Shown: one piece after another, positions 23,545-36,403 of the stretch
Position numbering within the stretch: position 1 is the stretch's first letter
How the letters are laid out: the number at the start of each line of letters is the position of its first letter
NCBI GenBank assembly: GCA_011503125.2
Contig: WWBZ02000082.1
Coordinates: 2,852,001-2,916,000 of the forward strand
Direction of reading: 5' to 3'
Origin: Botryosphaeria dothidea
Lineage: Eukaryota; Ascomycota; Dothideomycetes; Botryosphaeriales; Botryosphaeriaceae
Length of the DNA: 64,000 nt
The notes under the pieces: generated by a model
What the model saw: only the letters and a program-made list of their open reading frames with translations
Databases searched by the model: none
Told to the model about the DNA's origin: nothing
Translations under genes and position numbers: made by a program

Positions 23545-25482
23545 TCAGCCTCGTCCTTTTGTCTCTAGGTCCATACCGTCGGAGTGGCCACGAACCCGCC
23601 GGTATATCCAAGGTCCCATCCCACCACCAAAGTTAAACATGTTGTCCTCGTGCGCGTAGCTGATGGGCGGTGCTGCCGGCGATCCGAGCGGCGAGGAGTA
23701 GGCGCTGCTAGGCCTATAGTCTATAGCGGACCTAGGAACCTCCAAGTACGGCGAGCGAGCCTCCATGATTCCAGGAGCTTGCACGTGTAAAGGGGAGGGC
23801 GCGAAGGCAGGGCTCAGGCTCTGACCGTAGCCATACTCCTGAATTTGGGTCTCTAGGTCGAGGTTCAGCGTGTCCAGGCCATAAGGTCCTGCTTGATCTG
23901 CAGATCGTCCGTCTGTTGACGAGACCACTCCCGACGCGTCCGATACGAAGAGGCGGTATCCCGGGGGAAATCCATCAGGTATACGGCCGTCTGGGACTGC
24001 CTGTGCGTAGCCTTGAGTCGCTTGCAGGGTGTTGACATAGCGGATGATTTCTTCTAGCGGCAACAGAGCGTTGTCTGCACAGAAAGCGGCACCGATGTCA
24101 GGGAATATCGGTTTTCGATCGCGACGGCGGCGGCGTAGAAGAACGAGAGCACTAGCAGGACGTGATATCGCCGCTTCTAGCAGACAGCAAAGAAATCGGC
24201 ACCCAGAAAAGCCACTTCCGCAGCGCATACAGCTGTTGAAACTGATCTTCAGGAGTCTGCGGTTGGATTCGATATTCTCAAGCGCTCCACGTAGCCCTTC
24301 AGCTGCTCCAACACCACTTGCTCTCCTGGTCGTAGTTCGCCAAGTACGGCTGCAACCGTCTGGATGTTGCTTGTGAACCAGCTGCAGAGTCGCCGAGGTG
24401 GTCACGGCGAGCGTCAGGCCCAACGAAGGATCCAGCCGAGGTCATGAAAGACTTGGAAAACGGTTCGCGCCCTGTTCCGTAATGTAATCCGCAAACGCCG
24501 ACTCATGTCTCCATGGCTGCATGGCGTTGACGATCTGTGAAAATCTGCGTTAGTGGGACATATGAACACATAGTGATCTCACCGCGCCTGAGTCGCAGGA
24601 GAGGAGGTCCCCTACCGTCTTGATGCCGTCATGCAGCGATTGCCCATCCACGCCTGAAACAGATCGTCAGCACGAACACATTGCTGCGCCGTTATGGACG
24701 CGGGAAACTCACCAGTCCGTGGCTTGCCATGATAGCAGCAACGAGGAAGCCAAAATCGCGTCCGAGTTCGCCCTAGAGAAGTTGCCAATTGCCTCGTGGA
24801 GGCCCTTGAGGGCGATACCACCGTGGGCAATGGCTAGATTCCGCGTCTCGGTCGACTGCGAAATCCAGGCGAGGTGGGAAGCGGAGAAGGCTAGGATGGA
24901 GTGCATGACAAAGGGATATGAGGAAGCGATGCTCAAAAACCTGCCAATCCGGTCAGCTAGTGCACTGGCGAATACGAAGGCCCCTCCAGCTAGTGAAGGA
25001 GGAGGGCCCACTCACTTCGGCATGTTCTCCGCCCAGACGGTGAGCTTGGAGGTCCGGCCGCGGAACATCTCGTTGGAGATGGACGACAGGTGGTGGATCA
25101 GGCGGAGATCCGTCTTGGAGTAGTTGCGCCATTGGGGCTGCGGATACACATTGAGCTCCGGGAAGGGGAATTCGCCGGTGGACTGCCAGATGTTGATTGT
25201 CGCCTCGATCTCAGGGGTCCACAGGAGGTTGGGCTGCTGCGGTCCTTTGGGACTGTCGGGTGCGGCTGAGGCCGGGTTGTCGTTGTAGTCGCAGCGAACC
25301 TGGTGCTTGGTGCAATTGCGACTGCAGCAGCGTCAGTAGGGCTCCAGGCAACACGCAGAGGCAGCAACGTACCATTGCGGGAAGGTTTCGTCACAGCGAA
25401 TGTGCCGCTTCTTGCAGGTCTTGCAGCCTTTCCGCGACTTGGTGTGGCTGCGGCGCGAGGGACCACCACCGGGACCGGCCAT
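23545..25482 (-). pseudogene. Zn2Cys6 transcription factor (Upc2/C6-finger type) with multiple frameshifts
   Basis: Exons 25482-25373, 25321-25016, 24940-24713, 24653-24616 and 24534-23545. Residues 1-60 form a binuclear zinc cluster, split by a 51-bp intron: GCKTCKKRHIRCDETFPQ then CRNCTKHQVRCDYN, spacing C-x2-C-x6-C-x6-C-x2-C-x6-C. The regulatory domain starts normally (DLRLIHHLSSISNEM; FLSIASSYPFVMHSILAFSA; SSLLLSWQATDW). From exon 4 the expected family segments are all present but jump between frames: near 24,640 (extra A), about 24,465 (one base short), about 24,325 (G short), about 24,252 (extra base), about 24,158-24,166 (one short) and 24,112-24,115 (A short). Segments such as LQQLYALRKWLFWVP-like and YGLDTLNLDLETQIQEYGYG are well kept. 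Either a recently killed gene or a badly polished stretch. Targets unknown; the Upc2-like family includes sterol regulators. Confidence 0.75.
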
Positions 25483-28400
25483 TGCGAATGAAGTAGCGTT
25501 CGGGGAGCGGGGAGGAGGGGAGAGGGTTTTTCTGCGCCTCGGGATAGCGGCACGAGGCGGGGTTGCGGGCCTTCAAATCCCCCCGCGCGTGCAGGCGGTG
25601 GTGAAGCTGGGCAACGGCGTCGCCGTGATGGTAGTAGAGCTGGGCTGACCGAGTTGTCGAGGGCTTACTCAGGCAGGTTGCAGGGCAGGTGAGCGAGAGT
25701 GAGTTGTAGCGACGGTGCGGTCTGCGAACGAGGTAAGGCTGATATGCACCGTTGGCAGGCTAACGAATGTGACGGCGGAAAGCCAAAGCGAGCGTTTGAG
25801 TTGGTTCCCTGCAGCGAGTCCGCCGGGCACAGCTGAGAACCAGGCTACTCTTATGGCTTGTGCGAGGTTCCGCTGGCGGCCCATGATGGCAGCTCAGTGA
25901 TCAGACTGAGTGAGAGGTGCCGAGCGCAGGGACTGGCATGCATGTCCACAAATAGAACCGGCTACTGCTGAAATTGCCTAGTCAGCGAGTGCTCAAGCTC
26001 CCGTTAGTTAACCTTCTCCACGAGTTGCTGGCAGGGAACGTGATCAGATGCGGTCGTATCATGGATGATGGCATAGCCCCCCGCTGTAACGCTTGGGTGT
26101 TAAGCTCACCAGACGGATCCAGGCACGCGGTCCGTTTCGGGCGGACGTCGAATGGCGAGCAGGGCGCTGGCCAAAACGGGCGAGCGTGCGGTGGTGGCCG
26201 CCTGCGCCTGCGACGGCCGCTGCCCGTGGGCCTGCCCCCAGTGCCCTTGCCCTCGCCCTCGGCCCTCAATGCCCCCCTCGATGCCCCCGGCGCTGGATGG
26301 CTTGCATGAAGCAGACCGCCACATTCGCCGACGCCCGAGCGCTGCTGTGCTGTGCTGTGCTGAGAGCGATCGGGAGCAGCGAATGAGACAGCCTCTGCGA
26401 GGGACTGCCGCAACGGGCAAGGCGGAGGATCGAGCGCAGCTGCCACAGGGTCCGCTAGATCGCGTGCGGCAGCTGCAGCGGCGGCTATATTTAGCAGAGG
26501 GCACGCCCGCCCGCGACGAGCTGAAGGCCTCCACGCGCGCCGCCGCCTGCTGCTGCTGCTGCTGGCTGCTCAGGCCGCTGGCTGCTGGCTCTCCGGGGCT
26601 CGCGGCGGCGCTGCTGGATGAGCTGGCGGTGCCCCGGGCGGGCGTGCGCGCACCTGGCCGCCTTTGCACGGCGTTGAGGCGCACCCGATTCGTGCATATT
26701 GGCTGCTGGCCCCTGCGCGCGTACTGCAATAACTTTCACGTCGCGTCAGTAACAAAACGGCCGCGCCCAGCGCCAGACGGAGCGAAGGCAGATCGCCGGC
26801 CCCACCGCGCGCGATGCGAGAGGCCGGCGGTGGAGCGGCGGCAGCGGGCGGCGACGTGAAACTGGGCGGCGCTGGGCGAAGCGAGCGCGGCCGGGGGGTG
26901 TTCTGCGATGCTGGCAGCCAGGGCACGGCGACGGGGCCTGCCACCGGCTCCGGGACCGGGACTGGCGACTGGCGGCTGGGACTGGGACTGGCACACTCCA
27001 AACTGGCGCTGGCCTCTGCTCCGGCTGGTGCTGGGCTGGTGCTGGGCTGGTGCCGGCCCTGGTGCTGGTGCTGGCCGGGGCTTGCAAGGGCGCTGGGCTG
27101 CCACTGCGCCTCGGCAGCCCGGCGTCCGCCCGTAAGGCTGAGCGATGCTCTCTCGATGACGTCTAGCGAGTAAGGAGGTCTCTGCACCCTCTGCCCGGGG
27201 GAGGGAGTGCAGGACGCAACGTCGTATCCCCCCCCCTCCGAGCCTAGCAGGTAGTATTGACGGCGCGTGCATGCGCGCCCGCGGCGGCGGCCACGGCTTT
27301 TAACAGTTGATCGCCACGCGCAAGAATCTGATAACCTCGCTAAATATAGACCCCAGCCTGCTGACCCGCCAAGCCTGCTGCAGCACCAGCAGCTCCAATA
27401 TCGCGAAGTGTCGCGACGCCAAGGGGCTGCTGCCCTGTGGCCGTCCCCGTGGCCGTGACCGCGGCTGAACGCACTCACGCTCGCCGCCGGCCGACTCATT
27501 GCGCCTGGGCGGCCTTGGCGCGTCGTTCGATGAAACGGCTGCCAGACTCAAGTCACCCGTTGCGCAGCCGCCTCCCCGAGTCATCGCAGCAGAGAGCAGC
27601 TGTGTGCCTGTCGCGCCTGTGTGCCGTTTTGTGCACGCCGCTGCAACGGCTGCACGGTATTTTTAGCGCCGTGGTGCACGAATGATCTGGCCCGCATGGC
27701 CTTCCATTGCTTCCATGGGATTTCGGGCAAGCCACGCTCCAAACCTCTGGGAACTGCCTGGGGTCGCGGGAAGGCGGGATACGAGTCCGACCGCCGCGCG
27801 CTGTGCCCTCTCAAAGCCCGTTATGCACCTGCTAAGCGACTGCCCACCGCTGCCCGCATCCCGGCGCGGCGCGCGTGAGAATATCAAATACCCGGCCTGC
27901 TGAGCCAGCATGCTTCCGGAACCTAGCTCACCACCAGCAAACGCTCAGGGGCCCGCGTGCTACCGCATGGATTGCGCTGCATGGAAAAGGCCGTCAGCCG
28001 CATCATCTTGCCCGCAGGGCTGTCCATGATGGCGGCTGATGAGCAAGGCTGACGCTGTCGGCCCTATCGGTGGTCGAACCACCGAAACACAATACATGCC
28101 CACCTAGCACGCGGAATCGCCGGACACCGCTCAGAGACCACTATGAAACTTCCTCAGCAGCCTGGAACGCCCAAACTGATCTGTTCGTCTTCGCGCCGGT
28201 CTTGACCAATCCCGCTAAGCGATGGCAACCCGGTGAAGAACTGCTACCTACAGCTACCTATTTGGAAAACGCCTCGCAATGTTCCGCCGAAAGGAAAACG
28301 AACTGCATCGCCCGACGAAACGCTACGATACGCTTTCTGCCGGCTCCTACATGCCGGTCATCCCGCCGACGCCCTGAGGGAGTATACGCAAAAAGAGCCG

Positions 28401-28614
28401 CTCAAAAATCACTGTCTATATATGTCGTCGACCCCTGACGATGATTCAAATGTTCGACCAATCAATCCGCAAACACGCTGCCCATTCCTCCACCACTTGA
28501 TGCTTTTCAAATCCGCTGTTTCTCCCACCCTCGTTCCTGTAGTTCCTACTCGCTGCTCCCTGTGCCGTCTCTCTGCTTGCCGAGTCAAGTTAATGCGGCC
28601 GAATAGACCCGCCT
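25483..28614. other. GC-rich region with no supported gene
   Basis: Upstream of the Zn2Cys6 gene and downstream of the transportin gene. Strongly GC-rich from about 26.1 to 27.9 kb, with CTG/GCTG-rich simple sequence at about 26,540-26,585 and GGTGCTGGGCT repeats at about 27,020-27,075. Overlapping open frames up to 309 codons are low-complexity Ala/Arg/Pro/Ser translations of repeats. The first few hundred bases are presumably the promoter of the regulator. Confidence 0.45.
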
Positions 28615-31572
28615 TCACAGGCGATACGTCTGCCGCAGCGCCTGTTCCTTGTCCGGAGGCAGGTGGTGCAGGAAGGCATCGAAGTCTGGGATCATGTTCT
28701 TGTATTGCATGAGGGCCTGGCCAAAAGTTAGTGAAAACTCTACATGAGCCTGGCGGACTCTTACCCTCGAGAATGGTTCCGCTGGTCCGTCTGGGTTTGG
28801 CGTGCAGAGAAAGTCGCTCGGTGCGGATGCCATCTCAGCAAAGAAATCTAGCAAGCATTGTTCCATGGCCTGCGGGTTATGCAGGACGATGTTGATAAAA
28901 CCATTCAACGCGTGGCCCTTCTCGTCCGTCCAGTCGACATGTCTTATTGCGCTGATGAAGTATGGCGCAAAAGTTCCCAGGTGCGGGGCGAGCGTCTGCG
29001 CGTTGCCGATGCCCAACCTGCCAAGTGCAATTGCTGCATTCTCGTTCAATGACATCGGTACTTTTCCATTGAAAAGGATCGTGGCGAGCTTTTGCAGGAG
29101 CCGCTCAACGTAAGGTGCCATGCCTTCTCTTTGGCGCATGGCTATCTCTCCAACTGACCAACATGCGTTGTTAACGACGGAGAAACCGTTGTCCTCCACG
29201 CTAGCCACAGTGTGGTCAAGGTCTAGCTGCGATATCAGAATTTCCAAGATCGAAGGCAAGAAAGGCTGGAGCTGAGGGAAGACGTATATTGCGCAATCTC
29301 CAAGTAGAGCGTAAGCGGATTGCCGAACATCATTGTTTATGTCCTTCATGCAGTAGGCCAACAACTCAAACATGTTCGGCTGGGAAGTTGCTACTAGCTC
29401 TGAACTCTTCGCCTCCTCAAGAGACTGGATTATTGCACTCAAGAGGTCGAGGCTTGTAACCAAGAAGTCCTTGTCTGGTTCATCAAGTCCAGGGTTGTTG
29501 GTGGCTTGAAAGTATTCTTCCAGATTTTGGTGAACGATGTTGATACATCTTCCAAAAATAGGCTTGGCATAAGGAGCAAAGAGGTCGCCAAGGGCAGTCG
29601 CCACGTAGGACAAACACTCCAGCAACGGGAACATTTCCCTTGAGTGATCCGATACCTTGTTCCACCGCTGAATAAGGGCCGGCATCAGAAGATTTACAAG
29701 CTCGGGTGCTTTCAATGCCGGACCAACATGCTCCGCCAGGGTCTGAACGCAGTCGTACAAGATAAACATATTGCGATCTTTGTATCTTGCAAAGCACTCA
29801 ACGAACTGCTGCACAATGACTGTGCAGTATGGTGTGAGCTGGGCGTTTGCCTTCTCTTCTAGGTTGGCGAAAGCAGAAGCCGCAGCTTCCTGCACACGCT
29901 TGTTTGAATCCAGCATTCTCTTGAGAATTCCATCCATCATGGGTTCGAAGTATTGCTGTTGGCCGGCTGGATCTAGGTGCGCTGCCCAAGAGGAGTACCG
30001 TCCTAATGACCAGCAAGTGATTTGACGTACAACTGGCTCCTTGTCTCCTAGAAGAGAGATCAGATAGCGGGTGAGATCTGGGAGGTGAGGCTGAACTACG
30101 TCCATGCAACCATCTGCAATGGCGCCAAGTGCCAGGACAGCAGCCTCACGGTTAGGCCACTCAGCATGAACAAGGTTCTCCTTGAGGTAGGGAAGCGTGA
30201 CTTCGAAGACCGGCTGGTGGAAAACAGAAGCAAGGACATCCAGAGCTGCTGCGGAGCATTTTCTCAGGTTCCACTGCTCCTCGGGATCCAGTCCATCCTC
30301 GTCATCGTCATCGAACTCTTCGAGCTCGCCATCACTCAAGTCATCGTCTCCGAAAGACTTCGGAACCGCGCTCTTCTCCGGATCAGGGGCATCTCCGTTC
30401 GCAGTGGTGAATCGGTTGGCCTTGGCGCTTGCAAAAGTGGGCTTGATATCCTCCTCGCGGTCCTCCTGGTCGGCATCGTCTCTTTCACCCTCGAGCCGGA
30501 GAATGTCGTCTTCACCGTACACCATGCTTTCCAATAGCACAGGTACAATCTTGGGAAGATAAGGTCCGAGTGAATTGCGCAGGTTATCGTCCTCGCCCAC
30601 GCAAAGCCAGAACTCAGCAGCGTCAAGCGCGAGATCTGGGTCATCCACGGAGCGCTGTTGAGTGACCATGTAGTCCACCAGACCTTCCATGTGCGGAATG
30701 ATCCTCTCTGGGCTGATCTCGGCAATGTGGACAAATGCGCGGCACACGTGCTTCCGCACGTCACTGCTGTTGTCATTGGCAAGACGGAAGAGAGCCAGAA
30801 GAAGAGGATCCAGGCTATTCACCACTGCAGTGGGCTTGTCGGGAACAAAGACATTGATGGCCGCCAATGAATTGGCGCGAACCTTGGATATTTCGCTGCT
30901 GGTGAAATCCAGCAGCTTGGGGAAAATGAAATCGAGCGGCCTTTGGCCCTGATATTCCCGGTCCAGGGCGCGTCTGTTGTCCTCGCAGATCTTGAGTAAC
31001 GCACCCATGGCTCCCTCTTGAGTCGCCGGTGAGACAGAGCCGCTCTCATTGGAAACCAATGAGATAAGCTCCGCAAGAATCTGGGGCCAACCAAGGATAC
31101 CGCCCTGTCGCACAATCTCGGTGATAACGTTCCCTGCATAGCTCCGCATCTGTTCATTGGGATCTTGGAGTGCACTCAGGATAGTCGAACGGATGTAAGC
31201 CTTGCTGTCCTCCGGGATCGACTTATAGTTTGTTTTGATGTCATTCTTCAGCATGATAGCTGCGGCGCTTCTTGCCAGGAGGTAATAGTCGGGCGTGAGT
31301 TCGACGCCGGACGGGGGCTGAGCGCTTGTGAAGAGGCATACAAGGTAATTTTCGATGTCGGGGGCGCGCTTTGCTTGCGCAAGCATCTAGGGAACGATGG
31401 ACGGTCAGCGGTTACTGCGCAACACGGGGCAACAGCAACGCAAACGCAGAAAGGAGTACGGGTAACTCACAAGCTCGGCATTCTTCTGCGCACTTTGGTC
31501 ATGGCCGCTCAGTGAGTCCTTGAGACACAGAGCAAGTTGCCGGAGTGGCTCTTGCTGGGGTTCCCAAGTCAT
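28615..31572 (-). CDS. KAP104: Transportin / importin beta-2 (Kap104)
   Basis: Karyopherin that imports cargo with PY-type nuclear localisation signals (hnRNP-like proteins) through nuclear pores, released by RanGTP. Exons 31572-31471, 31386-28765 and 28716-28615 give 941 residues, about the usual length of 890-940. HEAT repeats run through the whole protein, e.g. EWPNREAAVLALGAIADGC and EPVVRQITCWSLGRYSSW. The acidic H8 loop (SFGDDDLSDGELEEFDDDDE, about residues 378-398) followed by GLDPEEQWNLRKCSA is diagnostic for transportin as against other importins. Exon 1 encodes MTWEPQQEPLRQLA. The last 48 bases annotated here as intron (28,717-28,764, GTAAGA...CTAAC...CCAG) are a multiple of three and free of stops, so an unspliced reading would add 16 alien residues between EPFSR and ALMQYKNMIPDF. 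Confidence 0.93.
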
Positions 31573-34381
31573 TGTGAAGTGGTGTCGTGTCCGCGATTCC
31601 GAATCTCACACGGTTGCTGAACAGGAGGGGTAGCGATGAATGATCCGCGGGGTAGGTCCGAGAGTCGAGATATAAAGCTTCACGCGCCAGGACGGATGGC
31701 TGAAGAGACCTGCTTCTACGACAAGAGAACAAGTAAGCCCATGATCAAAAGGTGCAAAAAAATTTAAAAAAAACGTCCGATGATGCGGCCGGGAGCGGTG
31801 CAACGCAGAGGGAGCATACCTTGGGAGGCCTACTGTGCGACGACCATCTTTCCAGAAAACACAATTTTAGATCCCTCGCTTTTCAAATCTATGTCGGCGC
31901 GCGGTTTGACCGGCCGTGGAGCTTGCGGTTGGCCTGGGCGGGAGTGTGCAGAGCGGGCGGGCGTCGTCGAAGCACGAGCGGACGGGGCTGCGGCGGCTGT
32001 GTAACTGGGTGCAGGCGGGCGACGATGACAGAGGTGAGTGAGGAACGAACTGGGGTCCAGCGGCGGAGTGAAGCAGCGTGTCTCTCAGGACGCGGTGTTG
32101 GCGGTGCGGTGGTGCGGGCTCGACAAAGAGCGTCGTCCAGCCAAGGCGGGCAAAGCAAGGGCGAGGTGGCCGCGCTACCAGAAATTTTGGCGCCTGGGAA
32201 GCTCGACGCGAGCACGCACGCTACGCACCTGCTGTTTGGCAACCCACGCACGCGTTTGCTTCCACGAGGGACGTCTCATATTCTGGAGTGTGCGGCGCTG
32301 CTGCTCCTGCGATCGCTGCTTCTCTGCTGTCGCCGCCGCCGCCGCCTCAAGTCCCGCCCGTCCTGTGCGATGGGGAGAGCGCGCGCACAGCAGCCCCAGC
32401 AACCCGCCACCGCCAACACTCCAGCGCCCGCCCCAGCGCCGACATCGAAATAAGCTTGGAGCCACGGCAAAGGCACGGCGCGCGTGCTGCCGGGCTGGAC
32501 GATGCTTGTGCTCAGGCGCCGTTATCTGAGGGTGGCACTCGTTCTGCTCCTGTTCTCACCTGTTTGTCTAGGCCCGGCCACCATCACTTCACTCTTCCAC
32601 CATCCTCATCTTCCGGCCCACCCCGTCTCTTAAGGTCTCCGATGACGATACCGGACGGCTCGGACACAACCATGGGACGCAGTCTTCCGGCCGTCTAGGT
32701 GCTCGTCAGGATGAAACGTGCTTCGCCGTCCGGATATATGCTTCGTCCACACCGAGCCGGCCGAACGTGTTGTCCTGAGACCGCGCTAGATTATTATTTT
32801 TGCTGGACGAGAGCTCACGCTATCATCAAGTCCTCTGCAAAGAGCTGTCCACTTTGCCATGCGCGACGTTACGTCTTGCCTCACTTGGTAAGCCTGCTGT
32901 TGTCATACTGCGACGCCGATGTGGACAGCCGCCGTCTAACTCTGGCCACGCGAATGAGTCCTGGTAGAATGTCACACGGTGGTCACCTCCCGTCCTCCCG
33001 AATGCAGGAACACCGTGGGGATTGCGCAGGAGTACTGTTCCTGAGAAGAATCAGCCTGGAAAAGAGAAGCGGCGTCAAATTGTCAGCCATTTCTTTTCCT
33101 CCGACTTTCCCGCGCACATCCGAGAATAGCATCATGGCATTGCTGCATATATCACGGCCCGGAGGCTGTGTTGTTTGCTTTGGCAGGTTCGAGGAGGCGT
33201 CGCGATGTCTGGATGGACAGCCTTGTACGAGTTGAACACAACCGCGCAATTCCCGGCCGATGACCCCGCTGCTACAGGCCAGGCCGTCTGCGCGCACGTC
33301 TATGTTTCCTTTTTGGGAAAGATTGCAGTTCGGGGATATTGTCGGCATAGCCAGCCCAATGCGGCACGCGTTGCGTGTGGAGATTTGCACAGGGTCCCTG
33401 GCGACAACGCTGGTCTGGGATGCTGTGTTGTGTCGTGCTGGCGACGTTTTGCGCCATATCGCCGAAGGGTAGCTCCCGCTCGACCTTCATCTTGAGCTTC
33501 GTGCATGAAGACGATAAGGTGAGAGTTAGAAAGCAGGTGCGCGATCAGCGGCGGTGAGTTTGAGACAAGGCGGAGCAGTTTCGCTGCAAGATTGACGAGT
33601 GGACTGAGCCTGCTGAACGCGGATGCCCTGACATGGCAATGCATATTTAGCTACCTGTGGGCGGGACGTTCGCGCGGCGTGCAGGGCTGCCCATCCATGC
33701 GAGTCAGGTTGGCCAGGGAATGCGACGGCGGCACAGGCGCTGGTCCTGATTCACTCTCACACCCGCAGCTTGAGGTCTGCGACGGCGTCAGTCACTACAG
33801 CCTGTCGGCCAGGCAGCGCGTGTTGAAGTAGAAGCGCATGTAGCGCAGTGCAGCGCCGCACAAACAAGCTAGACCGAGCCGAACGTTCCGATTTCCGCGC
33901 GTGCGGCTGAGCGGCGGTCAAGTGGTGGTGTTGGCAGCGCAGCAGGGTGGAGGTGGCAAGGGCAAGGGCAAGGCGTCTCGAACACTGCCCGCTCGCTTCG
34001 TCGTCGCATGCAAACGGAAGAGGCAGGGCGGGCCAGCGACAGCTCATGCGACGCTTCCTCTGCACCAAACAACTTCCACTCTCCCATCTCATCACCACCG
34101 ATCTCCGACCGAACGCCTGACGCCTGCTGGAATCTTCTTTCACGATCTCGACGACGCTGCTCGCTGTCGATCTCGTGCCACTCGCTTGCCCTTCTGCGCG
34201 CGCTGCGCTTGCCCCCGACGTCACCTCTTCCCTCCGGCACCTGGTCCCCATCAGCGGGGCGAGCGTGCGGTACGATCGGAGCCACCAACACTATCACCAG
34301 CGACCGACTCTCCACGACAACGCTCTCACCACCACCCCCGCCGTTCTAGGAGTACGTACTCGCGGAGCGAGCATCCTCAAG
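31573..34381. other. Shared upstream region of two divergent genes, no gene seen
   Basis: Separates the transportin start (-) from the SPRY-protein start (+), so it must hold both promoters. It is 2.8 kb long, GC-rich in its middle part, with no coding motif on either strand. An open frame runs into the SPRY gene from position 34,175 but lacks family features before about 34,500. Confidence 0.45.
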
Positions 34382-36038
34382 ATGCGGCTGCCCGACTCCG
34401 AGTTCCTTGCCGCCGTGCCGACAACCCTGTCCACGCGCGCTGCGCACTCGCACCCGACCGCTGCTTCGTCGCCGCTCTTCCTCACAACGCGCCCGGAAGC
34501 TATGCAAGTGCCGCCGGGAGCCGCGGCAGACACAATGAACATCGACAGAATGAGTTCAACGGGGAAGGGGATCCTGGTGGGCATGATATCCGCCTTTGGC
34601 TCGGCCGCGTTTGTCGCCATCGTTTTCGCAATCATCTATTTCTTCAGGTACACCCAGCAGGGGAGGATTTTCTTGGATAGGATAGGCAGGCCCGGAGAAT
34701 ATGATGATGAGCAGGCCTTCCTCAAGGAGGAGGCCGAAGCGTTAGAGGAGATGGACGATCTGCAGCGCACCGAATACATGCGAGCGAAAGGTATGTCGAC
34801 CCAGCATCCTCTGTAGCACTGAGCCTTGTCCTATTCAGCGCAGAGATGACTGACTGTCTTCACAGCCTTCATCCAGGCGAACCCGCCCGAGTCTGTACAG
34901 ACGGACATTTCGCTGTCTCAGTTCTTGGCGATCCAGGAGAAGGGTGTTTCAGCATGGGAGTTCGAGCCGGAGCTTGAGATTGCAAACTGCTTCGTTGAGG
35001 GTCGCACAGAAATTGAATTCTTCGACTCGGAGTGCAGCGTGCAGAGCAATCTCCCGATCCCGAAGCAGAATGAGGTCTACTATTGGGAAGCCAAAATCTA
35101 CGAAAAGCCCGAGAACACGACGATCAGCATTGGCCTCACCACCAAACCGTACCCTCTCTTCCGTCTTCCTGGTAAGTCGATAGCGGTGTCCCCTGAATGA
35201 TCTCTTCTAATACCAATTAGGCTTCCACAAGACTTCTATCGCGTATACTTCCCCCGGATCTCGTCGGTTCAACCAGCCGTTCATCCCCACCCCCTATGGA
35301 CCTTCTTATGTTCAAGGTGATGTTATCGGCGTTGGATACAGACCACGGACTGGAACCATATTCTTCACTCGCAACGGTAAGAAGCTTGAGGATGTCGCAC
35401 ACGGCCTCAAGTCTCAGAACTTCTTCCCTACGGTCGGAGCCAATGGTCCGTGCCAGGTGCACGTGAATTTTGGACAGATGGGGTTCGTCTTTATCGAGGC
35501 AAATGTGAAGAAATGGGGGCTTGCGCCTATGAACGGTTCGTTAGCTCCACCGCCGCCGTACGGAAGTGAACAAGGCAGTATTCTTTTGGAAGGTGGAAGA
35601 GAAGGAATCAGAGAGGGTATGGGTTACCTTGCAGCCGGTTACGCCCACGCGCGGAGAAGCAGCCAGCAGTTGCGACTTGGAAGGAACCAACCCACAAGTC
35701 CCGGGCCGCAACGATCTCCGACAGATATTTCTTTGGCCCAACTGAGCCTGGTCGATTCCAACGAAGGTGATGTGGGTGAGGGTACAAGCAACACTGCCGG
35801 GGACGGGTTCTCGCCGTACGGCCAAGTGCCTCAGAGCCTAGCCATCCCCGTGACGGAGCCCCCACCCGAGTATGAATCTCCTCACGGTAGCCCGAGATCA
35901 GAGTTCAGCCACGATGGTGGAGTTCCTTTGCTGGGCGACAGGAACGAAGAACCTCCGATTCCCACGTATGATGCGGCCATTGCGGATTCCCAAACTGAGA
36001 GGAGGGGGAGGAGCGATACCCGGGGCTCCCGCTCATGA
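34382..36038 (+). CDS. SPRY-domain membrane protein, Ssh4/Ear1-type Rsp5 adaptor
   Basis: Exons 34382-34790, 34866-35171 and 35221-36038 (introns 75 and 49 bp) give 510 residues; in-frame ATGs at 34,502 and 34,535 would give shorter proteins, and the latter (MNIDRMSSTGKG) fits the family best. A single membrane helix (GILVGMISAFGSAAFVAIVF) follows, then the conserved cytosolic linker FLDRIGRPGEYDDEQAFL, an SPRY/B30.2 domain from about NCFVEGRTEIEFF to CQVHVNFGQMGFVFIEANVKKWG, and a disordered tail. The tail has PY-type motifs (PPPYG, PPPEYES, PTYDAA) of the kind that bind WW domains of Rsp5/Nedd4 ubiquitin ligases. In yeast, Ssh4 and Ear1 sit on endosome/vacuole membranes and direct cargo ubiquitination and sorting into multivesicular bodies; that role is carried over by homology. 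Confidence 0.88.
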
Positions 36039-36403
36039 CCATTATGACAACAACTGTACATTTGCACTGCGCTCATTTGCTTTTTAGGCGGCCACGGAGC
36101 CCGGCGTTCCCAACATACTGGTTTCTTTGCATTGCTGTGGATGGATGGCTGTCTCTCGATACAGGAGGAATCTTCATGTTCAGTTTGGCAAAAAGGATTG
36201 CGTTTTCAAAGGTGTCTGCAGGCTTGAGATACCACAGGAGGAAACCTTTGCAGCTCGTCCAGAGATTGTATCTGGCGACTAAAAGTCCTCACGACCGCTG
36301 GATAGATATCGTTGTCCGTGTATTTGGATCAATTTTCTACTCATGCACCCCCCTAAGTATTCCTACTATATCCGCTCCTTTATCATTTCTCTTTGCTCTC
36401 TCA
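36039..36403. other. Intergenic between convergent genes
   Basis: 3' flanks of the SPRY gene (+) and the MFS gene (-). Nothing else seen. Confidence 0.5.

Noticed and set aside
26570..27499. 309-codon minus-strand frame
   Set aside because: Composed of Pro/Ala/Ser/Arg repeats from GC-rich simple sequence; overlapping frames on both strands are equally open, so openness is a base-composition effect.
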